Assembly: GCA_030648715.1 (NCBI GenBank)
Contig: JAUSGZ010000045.1
Span: forward strand, 1-47,960
Direction of reading: 5' to 3'
DNA length: 47,960 nucleotides
Origin: a bacterium
Lineage (GTDB): Bacteria > Patescibacteriota > Patescibacteriia > Buchananbacterales > GWA2-38-13
The notes under the pieces are model-generated. The model was not told the DNA's origin, did not search any database, and saw only the letters and a program-made list of their open reading frames with translations. Of this stretch, positions 8,103 to 17,089 are shown piece after piece (position 1 is the stretch's first letter; every line of letters starts with the position of its first letter). A program made the translations under genes and the position numbers.

Positions 8103-9314
8103 TTATTCGTGACGCAATGCCTCGATAGGATTCAGTTTGGCCGCACGGCGTGCCGGATAATACCCGAACACGATGCCGATGGCTGCCGCCACGCCGAACG
8201 CCAACGCAACCGATTCCGGAGAAACCCGGGTCGCGATGGAGCCCAACTGCGACACCAGTCTGGCAATGACCCACCCCAATCCGATGCCGACCGCGCCGCC
8301 GATAAAGGTGAGCGCAATGGACTCGGCCAGGAACTGCGCCGCCACTTCGCGCCGCTTGGCGCCCAAGGCCATCCGCAGCCCGATCTCGCGCGTACGTTCG
8401 GTGACCGCCGTCAGCATCATGTTCATAATGCCGATACCGCCGACCACCAAGGAAATACCGGCGATGGAGGCGAGAAAAACGGTGAACGCGGTCATCACCT
8501 GCGACAGCGTACCGAGAATATCGGCCTGGGAAATGATGGAAAAATCAGGCGTGGCGACGCGATGCCGCATGGTCAGGAGCGCGGACGCCTCGGCCTGCAC
8601 GGATGCCATCAGGTCTTTCTGCTCGCTGGTCATCGCGATGGACGAGACGTAGTCGCTCCCGGCCAGCAACTTCTGCATGGAAGAAAGCGGCACGAACACC
8701 ATATCGTCGGGGTTGGAAAATCCCGAACCGCCCTTCGTTTGCAGCATCCCGATCACTTTGAAATTGATACGGTTGATGCGGATGGTCTTGCCGAGCGGAT
8801 CCACCCCCTCGCCGAACAGGTCCTCCGCCACGGTCGGGCCCAACACGGCTACCCGCCCCAAGCTGCGCTGGCTCTGCTCGGTGATGAACGTCCCGCTCGC
8901 CACGGCGACATTGTGCACCGCGGCGTACGCCGGCACCGCCCCCATGACGGTAGAATTCGTGTTGTTGCCGGTAGCCGTGATCTGGTAGCGTCGTGACACC
9001 TCCGGCGAAATGGCTGCCACCCCGGATACTTCCTTGAGCGCTTCGGCGTCATCGTTGGTCAGCGTTTGAGCCGAACCTCGGCCAGCGGAAACGAACGCCC
9101 GCCCGGCCTGCTGCACGCCAGGCAGCACGGTCAGCAGATTGGAGCCCAGACCTTCGATGTTGGACTCGATGGTGCTCTGGGTCCCGGCGCCGATCGAGAC
9201 CATCGCGATAACCGACGCGATGCCAATAACGATGCCGAGAATGGTCAAGCCCGAGCGCGCCTTGTTGGCCGTCAGCGCCGAATTCGTTTCCAGCAACAGA
9301 TCCCGCAATTTCAT
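8103..9314 (-). CDS. ABC transporter permease, MacB/FtsX family
   Basis: Four-TM layout with large extracellular domain; SGLTILGIVIGIASVIAMVSIGAGTQ; REIGLRMALGAKRREV. Confidence 0.93.
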   Translation of the reverse strand: MKLRDLLLETNSALTANKARSGLTILGIVIGIASVIAMVSIGAGTQSTIESNIEGLGSNLLTVLPGVQQAGRAFVSAGRGSAQTLTNDDAEALKEVSGVAAISPEVSRRYQITATGNNTNSTVMGAVPAYAAVHNVAVASGTFITEQSQRSLGRVAVLGPTVAEDLFGEGVDPLGKTIRINRINFKVIGMLQTKGGSGFSNPDDMVFVPLSSMQKLLAGSDYVSSIAMTSEQKDLMASVQAEASALLTMRHRVATPDFSIISQADILGTLSQVMTAFTVFLASIAGISLVVGGIGIMNMMLTAVTERTREIGLRMALGAKRREVAAQFLAESIALTFIGGAVGIGLGWVIARLVSQLGSIATRVSPESVALAFGVAAAIGIVFGYYPARRAAKLNPIEALRHE

Positions 9315-10024
9315 ATGCCGGCATTTCTTACGAGCCGCCGCTGCCGGACCTCGTGGTCATCGGCGATCTGCCCATCCTGGATGTGGATGATGCGACCGGC
9401 ATGTTCGGCCACGTAGGGTTCATGGGTAATGAGTACGATGGTGCGGCCCTGCTCCGAATGCAGGCGCTGGAAAGTAGCCAGCACCGCCTCGCCGGTGACG
9501 GAGTCCAGGTTGCCGGTCGGCTCATCCGCGAGCACCAGCGACGGATTGTTCACCAACGCCCGCGCGATGGCGACCCGCTGCATCATCCCGCCGGACAATT
9601 GGTTGGGCTTGTGCCGCCAGAACTGCTCGGGGAACGCCGACGCGCGCAACGCCGATTCCGCCAAGCCCTGTCGGGTACGAGCATCGTTCCCCGCGTACAC
9701 CAGCGGCAGCATGACGTTGCGCAGAACGCTCGCTCGCGGTAGCAGATTGAACGACTGGAACACAAAACCGATCTTGCGGTTACGGATGTCCGCCAGCTCG
9801 TCGTCGTCGAGTTGGGCTACGTCACGCCCATCCAGAAGGTAGCTGCCCTGGGTCGGCACATCCAGACAACCCAGGATATGCATCAGGGTGGACTTCCCAG
9901 AACCGGAGGGCCCCATAATGGCGACGAACTCGCCGTCGCGGATGGCAAACGACACCCGCTTCAGCACGTGGGTCTCGATCTCACCCGTGACGTAGGTTTT
10001 CACGATATCGCGGCACTCCATCAT
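9311..10024 (-). CDS. ABC transporter ATP-binding protein (MacB/LolD type)
   Basis: GPSGSGKSTLMHILGCLD; QLSGGMMQRVAIARAL; VLADEPTGNLDS. Confidence 0.95.
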   Translation of the reverse strand: MMECRDIVKTYVTGEIETHVLKRVSFAIRDGEFVAIMGPSGSGKSTLMHILGCLDVPTQGSYLLDGRDVAQLDDDELADIRNRKIGFVFQSFNLLPRASVLRNVMLPLVYAGNDARTRQGLAESALRASAFPEQFWRHKPNQLSGGMMQRVAIARALVNNPSLVLADEPTGNLDSVTGEAVLATFQRLHSEQGRTIVLITHEPYVAEHAGRIIHIQDGQIADDHEVRQRRLVRNAGI

Positions 10025-10842
10025 AGCTCCAGAAACTTGCGGATGGCGGCAGCGATGCCCTCGGCGGCGATCTGTGGTTGGCGGATAAGGATACGCTGGT
10101 CGCGCGGACTGGTCAAAAATCCGGTCTCCATGATGGCAGCGACCGTCATGGGGTGGGTGGCATGTTCATAGCGGCGCCAGTTGAACGCGTAGTAGCCGGT
10201 CATATTACGGGTGATATTGGCGTCCTGCCGCATCCCGGTCACCCGGCCGTATTCCTCCTCCAACGCGGCGACCAGGGCAGCGGCGCGACCGGTATAGTCG
10301 CGGCGCGGCGCCGCGGCCTTGAAACCTGAAACGTCCGGATCGGCGCTGCCATCCGCGTGAATGGCGACCACGACGTCCGACCAATACGACGGCGGGATCG
10401 TTGCCGGCAGGATCTCCACCGTAATGCCGTCCGCTTCCAGCAGCGTTTTCGTCGCTTCCGCAATGGCAAGGTTCACCTGCCACTCGGCCTTGGCGCCGCC
10501 GGATGTGCCGCCGCCGCGTTCGCGTAATCGCCGTAGCTCATCCGGCAAGTCGGCAGTTTTCCAGTGCCCCACCTGTAAGGCAACTTTCCACGGGCCCTCG
10601 GGACGGCGCCAACCGCTCAGGTCGGGCATCGGCCGAAAGCGCCGTCCGAAATAATTTTGCGGACTGGACTGCTCGACCTCCTGCACGTCCTCGAATTCAA
10701 CCTCCTGCTCCAATGAAACCACCGGCGACTGTGGCCACTGCGGGCCGCTCGTGTGGCGAGCGCCACTGCCGCGCGCAAAAATGAGGAGGGCTGCGGCGGC
10801 AGCAACCGACAGGACCAGGGCAATAACCGGCAGCTTGTGCAT
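10021..10842 (-). CDS. N-acetylmuramoyl-L-alanine amidase-like protein (Amidase_3-type fold)
   Basis: N-terminal TM; VALQVGHWK...EWQVNLAIAE...VVVAIHADGSAD...AIMETGFLTSPRD. Confidence 0.8.
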   Translation of the reverse strand: MHKLPVIALVLSVAAAAALLIFARGSGARHTSGPQWPQSPVVSLEQEVEFEDVQEVEQSSPQNYFGRRFRPMPDLSGWRRPEGPWKVALQVGHWKTADLPDELRRLRERGGGTSGGAKAEWQVNLAIAEATKTLLEADGITVEILPATIPPSYWSDVVVAIHADGSADPDVSGFKAAAPRRDYTGRAAALVAALEEEYGRVTGMRQDANITRNMTGYYAFNWRRYEHATHPMTVAAIMETGFLTSPRDQRILIRQPQIAAEGIAAAIRKFLEL

Positions 10843-10857
10843 AGGCGTGGCTACCGA

Positions 10858-12642
10858 TCAACGCGAACCGCCCCCGCCGCCAGTCGGCAATCCTGGGATA
10901 CGGAAGCCTCCGCTTGCATTTTGTGTCTGTGCCGTACCTGCCGACGGTACCGAGCCGGTAATAACGCGATCGCCTTCCTCCAGACCGCTGACGATCTCGG
11001 TGGATTCATCATTGACTAACCCGACCTCCACGGCCTGATGCCGGAGCGGCAACGCGAGTTGAACGCTGGTCAAGCTTCCGATGGTTGCTGCCTCCTGCGC
11101 AGCAGGCATTTCCACGTAATTGCTACTGCCCTGATTTTTCACCGCCGCGTTAGGCGCGAGCAGCACATCCACCTTGGTGGCCGTGATGATATTGACCGAA
11201 ACGCTCATGCCCGGCTTGATGCGGGAGTCCTGCGCGTCAAAGGTAACCTTCACCGCGTAGGAAACCACGCCCTGCGAAACGGCGCCGAGCGTGTCGATCT
11301 CGGCCACCACGCCGGTCAGGGATAATCCCTCGACCGCGTCGAACGTCAAAATGGCTTTCTGGCCGACCCGCACTGCGGCGACGTCCACCTCGTTGAGCGT
11401 GATCTCGGCCAGCTGCTGCGGCGATATCAGGGTCACGGCTACCGTACCCGAGGAGACGGCTTCACCCCGCTTGATGTTCATCTCGGCAACCACGCCGTCA
11501 ATGGGAGCGCGCAAGGTGTAGTCCGGCAGCTGTTCGCGCGCGTCCTGCAGCGCGACTTCGCGCTGGCGCACCGCCAGCTCCTGGGTCTGCAGGTCCAGCG
11601 GGTCGGTGCCCGCCTTCAGATCAGCAAGCTGTGCGGTCCGCTCGACGATAGTCCGTTCCGCGGCGGTGATGGCTTCTTTTTCAGATTGGACGCTGTTACG
11701 GATGGACAGCAGGCTTAACAGATGGGAATTGGTCGTACCAGTGTGGGCGTTGAGGCTGTTGAGGTGTGTCGTGCTCAAGGTTTGCGGCCTGGCCCGGCGT
11801 TCGGCCAGCGTATCCACGTAGAACTGGATAAGATTGGCCGCGCTCTTCACCGCCTCGGCGACGCCTTTGACGGTCACGTAGGTGTCGTCAATGAGCGCTT
11901 CTATCTCGGCCCGTTCGGAAAAACGGCTGGCCGCCTTATAGGTGCTGAAATTCTTATCATAGGCGGCACGGGCGGTCTGGTAAGCCGCGTCGGCGGCATC
12001 GCGGTACTGGAACACTTTTTCGTCGTAGGCTTTGATGGCGTTGACGTAGTAGTCCAGGTTCCACTGACTGCCGTCCAGCGTGTTGTCGTAGAGGATGTTG
12101 TTGAGGCTGGTCATCAGGTCGGGCAGATCCAAAAATGCGTCCGCGACGACATTGAACCCGTCTTCATAGGCTTTGGTGAGATCGTCCCGGGCCTGCTGTT
12201 TGGAATTTTCAGCCGTCAGCAGCGCATGTTCGGCCTGCAGCAGGGAAAGCGCATCCGCCGGACGCCGCAATTTTTCCAGCGACAATTCCGCCGATGCCAG
12301 GCTGGCCTCGGCGTCCCGCACCGCCTTCAGGGCGTCCCCCGCATCCAACTGGGCGATGACCGCGCCGGACTTGACGGTCTGGCCTGCAACGACCTGCACA
12401 CTGACCACATCGCCGGCAGCCTTGGGTTTCACCTCCACGAGATTCGCGGCTGATACCTGGCCGCTGCCGGAAACCGTCACGTTCAGTGTCCCGCGCTCCA
12501 CCGTTCCCAGCAGGTAACGCGCGGCAGCGGCCGGAGTCCGCCATCTCCGGTAGGCCCATACGCCCGAGCCGGTGGCAAGCAGCACGAGCGCGATGAGGAG
12601 GAACTTGCGCCGCGCGAGCGCCTTGGTGAACGTATGTTGCAT
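10858..12642 (-). CDS. HlyD/MacA-type efflux adaptor subunit
   Basis: GTVERGTLNVTVSGSGQVSAANLVEVKPKAAGDVVSV...LRAPIDGVVAEMNIKRGEAV. Confidence 0.92.
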   Translation of the reverse strand: MQHTFTKALARRKFLLIALVLLATGSGVWAYRRWRTPAAAARYLLGTVERGTLNVTVSGSGQVSAANLVEVKPKAAGDVVSVQVVAGQTVKSGAVIAQLDAGDALKAVRDAEASLASAELSLEKLRRPADALSLLQAEHALLTAENSKQQARDDLTKAYEDGFNVVADAFLDLPDLMTSLNNILYDNTLDGSQWNLDYYVNAIKAYDEKVFQYRDAADAAYQTARAAYDKNFSTYKAASRFSERAEIEALIDDTYVTVKGVAEAVKSAANLIQFYVDTLAERRARPQTLSTTHLNSLNAHTGTTNSHLLSLLSIRNSVQSEKEAITAAERTIVERTAQLADLKAGTDPLDLQTQELAVRQREVALQDAREQLPDYTLRAPIDGVVAEMNIKRGEAVSSGTVAVTLISPQQLAEITLNEVDVAAVRVGQKAILTFDAVEGLSLTGVVAEIDTLGAVSQGVVSYAVKVTFDAQDSRIKPGMSVSVNIITATKVDVLLAPNAAVKNQGSSNYVEMPAAQEAATIGSLTSVQLALPLRHQAVEVGLVNDESTEIVSGLEEGDRVITGSVPSAGTAQTQNASGGFRIPGLPTGGGGGSR

Positions 12643-12650
12643 AGTCGGCG

Positions 12651-13151
12651 TTATCTGGGCAGCGCACGCTCGAACGGCGACGGCCCCGGTTGCCGCATCA
12701 TTTGGCGCGGCGGCATGACCCGGATGACCTTGGCCTCGATCTGCCCGCTGCTGTTGGGTTCGCCGACCACCACCACGTCGTCGTCCACCTTCAGGTCGGA
12801 AATGGCGACGGTATCGCGAAAACGCTTGATGATAGTCTGTGCATTCACCAGCACGACCTTCTCCGCATCATCGGGGCTGGCCACCACCAACGTAGCGCCA
12901 TCGATCTTGACAATACGGCCAAAAGCCCCGGACGCCTCCATAAAATCCTGGCCTGAAAATTCCCGCAGAAAACCGCCGCGAGGACCGCCGAAATTCTTGT
13001 GGTAACTTTCGCCCCAGCGGTAGGAGAACGTCGCTTTCCGGTAGCCGACCGCCTTGCCCGCCGCGAACCCAACGACGAGCGCCAGCAGCAGCGAGAGAAC
13101 GAAACTGCCGATCTTGAAGCCCTTGGATTGCACCGCCTTGTTCAGGTCCAT
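12651..13151 (-). CDS. Membrane-anchored DUF5666-like protein
   Basis: N-terminal TM; GRIVKIDGATLVVASPDDAEKVVLVNAQTIIKRF..VDDDVVVVGEPNSSGQIEAKVIRVM. Confidence 0.65.
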   Translation of the reverse strand: MDLNKAVQSKGFKIGSFVLSLLLALVVGFAAGKAVGYRKATFSYRWGESYHKNFGGPRGGFLREFSGQDFMEASGAFGRIVKIDGATLVVASPDDAEKVVLVNAQTIIKRFRDTVAISDLKVDDDVVVVGEPNSSGQIEAKVIRVMPPRQMMRQPGPSPFERALPR

Positions 13152-13152
13152 G

Positions 13153-13563
13153 CTATGCGTGGGTTAATTTCAAATTCCGCATCCGGGCAAGGTCGCGCAA
13201 CGCCGCACGAAGCGACCGCAGGCCGGTGAACGCCGCTGAAAGAAGCAGCAGCAGACCGAATGTCGGCACCGACTCCAGGAGCGCTGCGGCAAAGTCCTGC
13301 CAATACGCCGCCAATACTTCCGCGTCGGCTGCCGCCGCGGACAAAAACTCAAAAAAGCCGCTGCGCGCGGCATCGACAGCGACCCAGCGGAACGAAACAA
13401 TAAGCGCCACAAGCGACAACGCGTTCACTGCGATGGCAGAGGCCAGTTGCGTGATCACTCGCCGCCGCTCCGCAACACGCAGGGCGCTAAGAACCGCGCC
13501 CTGAAGTTCAACCGGCGGAATGGCCGGCGGCAGCTTGCGAAAAAGGGGAACATTCAGGTCCAT
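13153..13563 (-). CDS. Two-TM membrane protein downstream of the sigma factor (candidate anti-sigma factor, unproven)
   Basis: MDLNVPLFRKLPPAIPPVELQGAVLSALRV...; position directly after the ECF sigma gene. Confidence 0.55.
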   Translation of the reverse strand: MDLNVPLFRKLPPAIPPVELQGAVLSALRVAERRRVITQLASAIAVNALSLVALIVSFRWVAVDAARSGFFEFLSAAAADAEVLAAYWQDFAAALLESVPTFGLLLLLSAAFTGLRSLRAALRDLARMRNLKLTHA

Positions 13564-13640
13564 ACCCCGTCGTACAACGGTCAAATGCGTAATAATTTTT
13601 CCTGTTACCCCGACGCTTCGTTGTACAGCGGGGCATATTG
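13561..13640. repeat. Inverted repeat element cataccccgtcgtacaacg...cgttgtacagcggggcata
   Basis: Arms nearly perfect; related arm at about 20072-20095. Confidence 0.55.
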
Positions 13641-13772
13641 GTATATACGCAAAAGTTCGTTTTTTGGTGCATCGAACGGCTGCAGTATTAAAACCCCCGT
13701 TCGAAAAAACCCGTCCGACCGAATAAAAATATAAAGAAAGAGCAGCGTCGCAAAACGTAATTCGGATGCCGA

Positions 13773-14336
13773 TCAACCGTTCTTTTCCAGCAACCCACGC
13801 AGCTTTTGCACGGCACGGCGGTGGCGGCTCTTGGCCGTGGAAAGCGGCTGCCCCAATACCTGGCCGATCTCTTCGAACGTAAACTCCTCCTGGTAGTGCA
13901 GGAGCAGCACGGTGCGCGAATCGGGATCCAGTTGCTCCAGGGCCGCTGATAAACGCTGTGCCGCGTCAGCACGGTCCATCTGGTCGGGCGGCAACAACGC
14001 GGGGTCGACGACTTCGGCTCCCGGGTCACCTTCCTCCTCCCCCGCCGCCAGCGGCAACGGGCTGCCCTTCTTACGCCGCAGCAGGTCGTAGGCCGCATTG
14101 CGGCCGATGCGGAACAGCCAGGTTTTAAAACGACGTCGCTCGTCGAAACGACGCAGCTGGCGCCATGCCTTCAGCCAGGTTTCCTGCGCGAGATCTTGAG
14201 CGTCGCGCTCGTTGCCGACCAGCCGAAATAGCCATCCGTACAGAGGTGGCAGCAAACGCCGGACCAGCGCGTCGAATGCCGCGCGGTCGCCGCGACGGTA
14301 GTCGACCACCAATTGTTCATCCGTGCGCTCATCCAT
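13773..14336 (-). CDS. RNA polymerase sigma factor, sigma-70/ECF family
   Basis: MDERTDEQLVVDYRRGDRAAFDALVRR...DAQDLAQETWLKAWRQL...LLLHYQEEFTFEEIGQVLGQPLSTAKSRHRRAVQKL. Confidence 0.95.
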   Translation of the reverse strand: MDERTDEQLVVDYRRGDRAAFDALVRRLLPPLYGWLFRLVGNERDAQDLAQETWLKAWRQLRRFDERRRFKTWLFRIGRNAAYDLLRRKKGSPLPLAAGEEEGDPGAEVVDPALLPPDQMDRADAAQRLSAALEQLDPDSRTVLLLHYQEEFTFEEIGQVLGQPLSTAKSRHRRAVQKLRGLLEKNG

Positions 14337-14464
14337 GGTTCCCGCATTCAACGGCCGCAGTATGGTGATGGTAGGCGCGAATGCTTCCTGCGTCAAATGG
14401 TCTTGTGTTACCATTATGTTGAAAGTTCGTACGTTGTTTTATCATTCATAATCGCAACCACGCT

Positions 14465-14971
14465 ATGCGGCAACGCAGTTCCGTTGCTCTGGCCGCAGTG
14501 GCGGCAATGGCTGTTATCCTTGCCGGCTGCACGCCGAGTCAGACCCAAACGCCGGTTGAAACCCCGACGCCGACCCCCGAGACGACGGCCGGGGCGTCGG
14601 CGGGCGCCAAGGTCGGTCCGAACGCGATCTATGCGGCCGACCAGAAGCCCGGCACCCAACTGACCGTCGGCATGGTTTCGCTGGCAGCGGCCGGCTACGT
14701 CGTCATCCACGCCGATAACGAAGGCAAGCCCGGACCGATCCTGGGCCAAAGCGCCTTGTTGCCCGCCGGCGCGAGCAGCAATGTCGTCATCACGCTCCCA
14801 CAGGCGGTCGCCGACGGGGCGCAGCTGCACGCCATGCCGCACCGCGACGACGGCGACTCGGTATTCAATGCCGCCAAAGACGCGCCGGTCAAAGACACGC
14901 TCGGGAACGTCATCTCGATGATGTTTGCGATCGACGCCCAGGCCGTAGCAGCGCCGCCGGTCCAATTCTAG
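14465..14971 (+). CDS. Lipoprotein with DUF7282-like domain
   Basis: Lipobox LAGC; AIYAADQKPGTQLTVGMVSLAAAGYVVIHAD...QLHAMPHRDDGD. Confidence 0.75.
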   Translation: MRQRSSVALAAVAAMAVILAGCTPSQTQTPVETPTPTPETTAGASAGAKVGPNAIYAADQKPGTQLTVGMVSLAAAGYVVIHADNEGKPGPILGQSALLPAGASSNVVITLPQAVADGAQLHAMPHRDDGDSVFNAAKDAPVKDTLGNVISMMFAIDAQAVAAPPVQF

Positions 14972-14977
14972 GCCGCC

Positions 14978-15014
14978 AAAAAACTCCCCCGCATTCGCGA
15001 GGGGAGTTTTTTTA
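14978..15014. terminator. Bidirectional intrinsic terminator
   Basis: aaaaaactcccccgcattcgcgaggggagttttttta between convergent genes. Confidence 0.85.
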
Positions 15015-15206
15015 TGGCAGATGGAACACGTCCTCAATGGCGCGCCGTTTCAGCGCGCGAGTTATGGCGTACGCCAGGCCAAGCGACGGATTGTACCTTC
15101 CCTGCTCCAGAGAAATGATGGTTTGCCGGGTCACGCCGGCCGAGATAGCCAGTTGCTCCTGCGTCAACCCAAGTTCGCGCCGAAGCTCACTGATGCTGGA
15201 CTTCAT
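15012..15206 (-). CDS. XRE-family helix-turn-helix regulator
   Basis: [45 protein letters not shown]. Confidence 0.92.
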   Translation of the reverse strand: MKSSISELRRELGLTQEQLAISAGVTRQTIISLEQGRYNPSLGLAYAITRALKRRAIEDVFHLP

Positions 15207-15215
15207 TGCTGTTAC

Positions 15216-15644
15216 TTAGTTGCGGCGTTCGAGGTAGAGGTTCGTGAACGCCTTGGCCGCCACGCCGCCGACCAGCGCCGCAATGATGACCGGGTCGATC
15301 TGCACCAGGCCGCGTACGATCCCGGCGGCGACCTGGTAGCCGACCCCGGCGGCCAGCACCGCGACCATGGCCCAGACGGCGTTCCGCTCGGCCAAGGCTT
15401 CATGCAGGCGTTCACGTTCATCGCGCGGCATGCGCACCATGATATCCGCCAGATCAACGGTGATGAGCGCACCCCAGACGAGCAGCAACGTAAGACGGGC
15501 GTTCGCCGCCACGCCGGGGAGCGACTGGATGATGAACATCGGCGCGATGACCACGGCCAAATACACCCAGCCTTGCCAGGTTTTCGGGGTCAGCCCCCAG
15601 CCGCCGTACTTCCGCCGTTGAAACCACGCGGGATGACCGAACAT
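15216..15644 (-). CDS. Multi-TM membrane protein paired with the XRE regulator
   Basis: MFGHPAWFQRRKYGGWGLTPKTWQGWVYLAVVIAPMF...; ATG 15644 preferred. Confidence 0.7.
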   Translation of the reverse strand: MFGHPAWFQRRKYGGWGLTPKTWQGWVYLAVVIAPMFIIQSLPGVAANARLTLLLVWGALITVDLADIMVRMPRDERERLHEALAERNAVWAMVAVLAAGVGYQVAAGIVRGLVQIDPVIIAALVGGVAAKAFTNLYLERRN

Positions 15645-15667
15645 ACGCGGAAAATGAAGAATTAAGT

Positions 15668-15687
15668 ATGTAAAAAATATATTACAT
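15668..15687. promoter_or_regulatory. Palindromic operator candidate ATGTAA-N8-TTACAT
   Basis: Perfect 6-bp arms overlapping a minus-strand promoter (TTGACG-N17-TATATT). Confidence 0.45.
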
Positions 15688-15746
15688 CCGCGAATTTCCG
15701 TCAAGTGGATAACCATGGACCGCGATGGTACAATGCGGGCAATACC

Positions 15747-16907
15747 ATGCGCGCAAACAAAAAGACATTCCACCTCATCTACCTGTTGAACTTTCTCCTG
15801 GCCCTGGCCTGGGCGCTGCCCGCCTACATTGAATCCGCCTACCTACAAGCGACCGCCGGCAGCCGCGCGGTTGCCGTTTTCCTCTCGGCCGCTACCCTGG
15901 TCACCGCGGTGGTGGTCTTTTTTTATCCGCGCCTGATACGCCGCGTCAGCAACTACCGGGCGATGGTGCCCGTGCTGCTCGCCAACTTCGTTCTGCTTTC
16001 CGCCCTGGCGTTCGCGACGCACGCCGGTACGATATTCTTCGTCTTTATCGCCTACTACGCCACGGGGACGCTGCTGGGCATCAACATCGATGTTTTTTTG
16101 GAGGACATTTCGGATGACGAGCACACCGGCCGCATCCGAACCAACCTCCTGATGGTCGCCAACATCAGCTGGGTGCTGGCGCCGCTGCTGATGGGCCTGC
16201 TCGCGGACGGCGAGCGCTACCGGCTGGTGTTCATGGCCGCCGCCACCGCGCTCGTGCCCGCCCTGCTGCTGCTCATGCTGCAACGGCGTTCGATGCGCGA
16301 CCGATTCGCGTACCGGAGCCGCCACTTCCACCAGCTGCTGGCCGCGGTGTGGCGCGATCCCAACCTGGTCAAGATATTCACTCTGGCGCTGGTGCTACGG
16401 TTTTTTTACTTCATCATGGTGCTCTACATCCCGTTACACCTCCACAATGAGCTCGGGTTTTCTTGGGGCACGATCGGCTGGATACTGACGGTGATGCTGC
16501 TGCCCTTCTTGCTGCTGCAGCTGCCCGCCGGCCGCATCGCCGACCGGTTCCTCGGCGAAAAGGAGATCATGGTAGCCGGCCTGCTCACGATGGTAGTGTT
16601 CACCGGGCTCATTTTTTTCACCCGCGCCACCAGCCCGGTCGTGTGGGCCGCGGTTCTCTTTATGACCCGCGTGGGGGCGGCGCTGGTGGAGGCGATGCAG
16701 GAGGTCTACTTTTTCAAGCACGTCAACCGCCGCGATATCGACCTGATCAACCTCTTCCGCGACCTGGGGCCGGTGGGCTGGCTTGGCGCCTCGCTGTTCT
16801 CACTGGCAGTACTTTCGTTCTTCCCCATCCCCTACCTGTTCCTGTTCTTGGCCGTCATCCTCATCGCTGCCTTGCGCCCGGCGCTCACGTTGGTGGATAC
16901 GAAGTGA
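15747..16907 (+). CDS. Major facilitator superfamily transporter
   Basis: About 12 TM segments; LPAGRIADRFLGEKEIMVAGLL. Confidence 0.88.
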   Translation: MRANKKTFHLIYLLNFLLALAWALPAYIESAYLQATAGSRAVAVFLSAATLVTAVVVFFYPRLIRRVSNYRAMVPVLLANFVLLSALAFATHAGTIFFVFIAYYATGTLLGINIDVFLEDISDDEHTGRIRTNLLMVANISWVLAPLLMGLLADGERYRLVFMAAATALVPALLLLMLQRRSMRDRFAYRSRHFHQLLAAVWRDPNLVKIFTLALVLRFFYFIMVLYIPLHLHNELGFSWGTIGWILTVMLLPFLLLQLPAGRIADRFLGEKEIMVAGLLTMVVFTGLIFFTRATSPVVWAAVLFMTRVGAALVEAMQEVYFFKHVNRRDIDLINLFRDLGPVGWLGASLFSLAVLSFFPIPYLFLFLAVILIAALRPALTLVDTK

Positions 16908-16909
16908 TC

Positions 16910-17036
16910 GCCACCTTTCTAGGAAAGGTGGCGCCAAAGTCGCGCCCGGATGTCATTCCCGAGCCTCGGAGGGAATCCAGTAAATCGGTAAAACGGCCTC
17001 GGGTTACTGGATCCCGGGTCTGGGCCCGGGATGACG
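16910..17036. repeat. Composite repeat: palindrome GCCACCTTTC-TAG-GAAAGGTGGC followed by dispersed repeat gtcattcccgagcctcggagggaatccagtaa...cccgggatgac
   Basis: Same two repeat types as at 2662-2770, opposite order. Confidence 0.75.
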
Positions 17037-17089
17037 CTTCGTGTCACTTTCCTGCCAATGGGCGCATCGTGGACAGTCGATAAGGAAAA

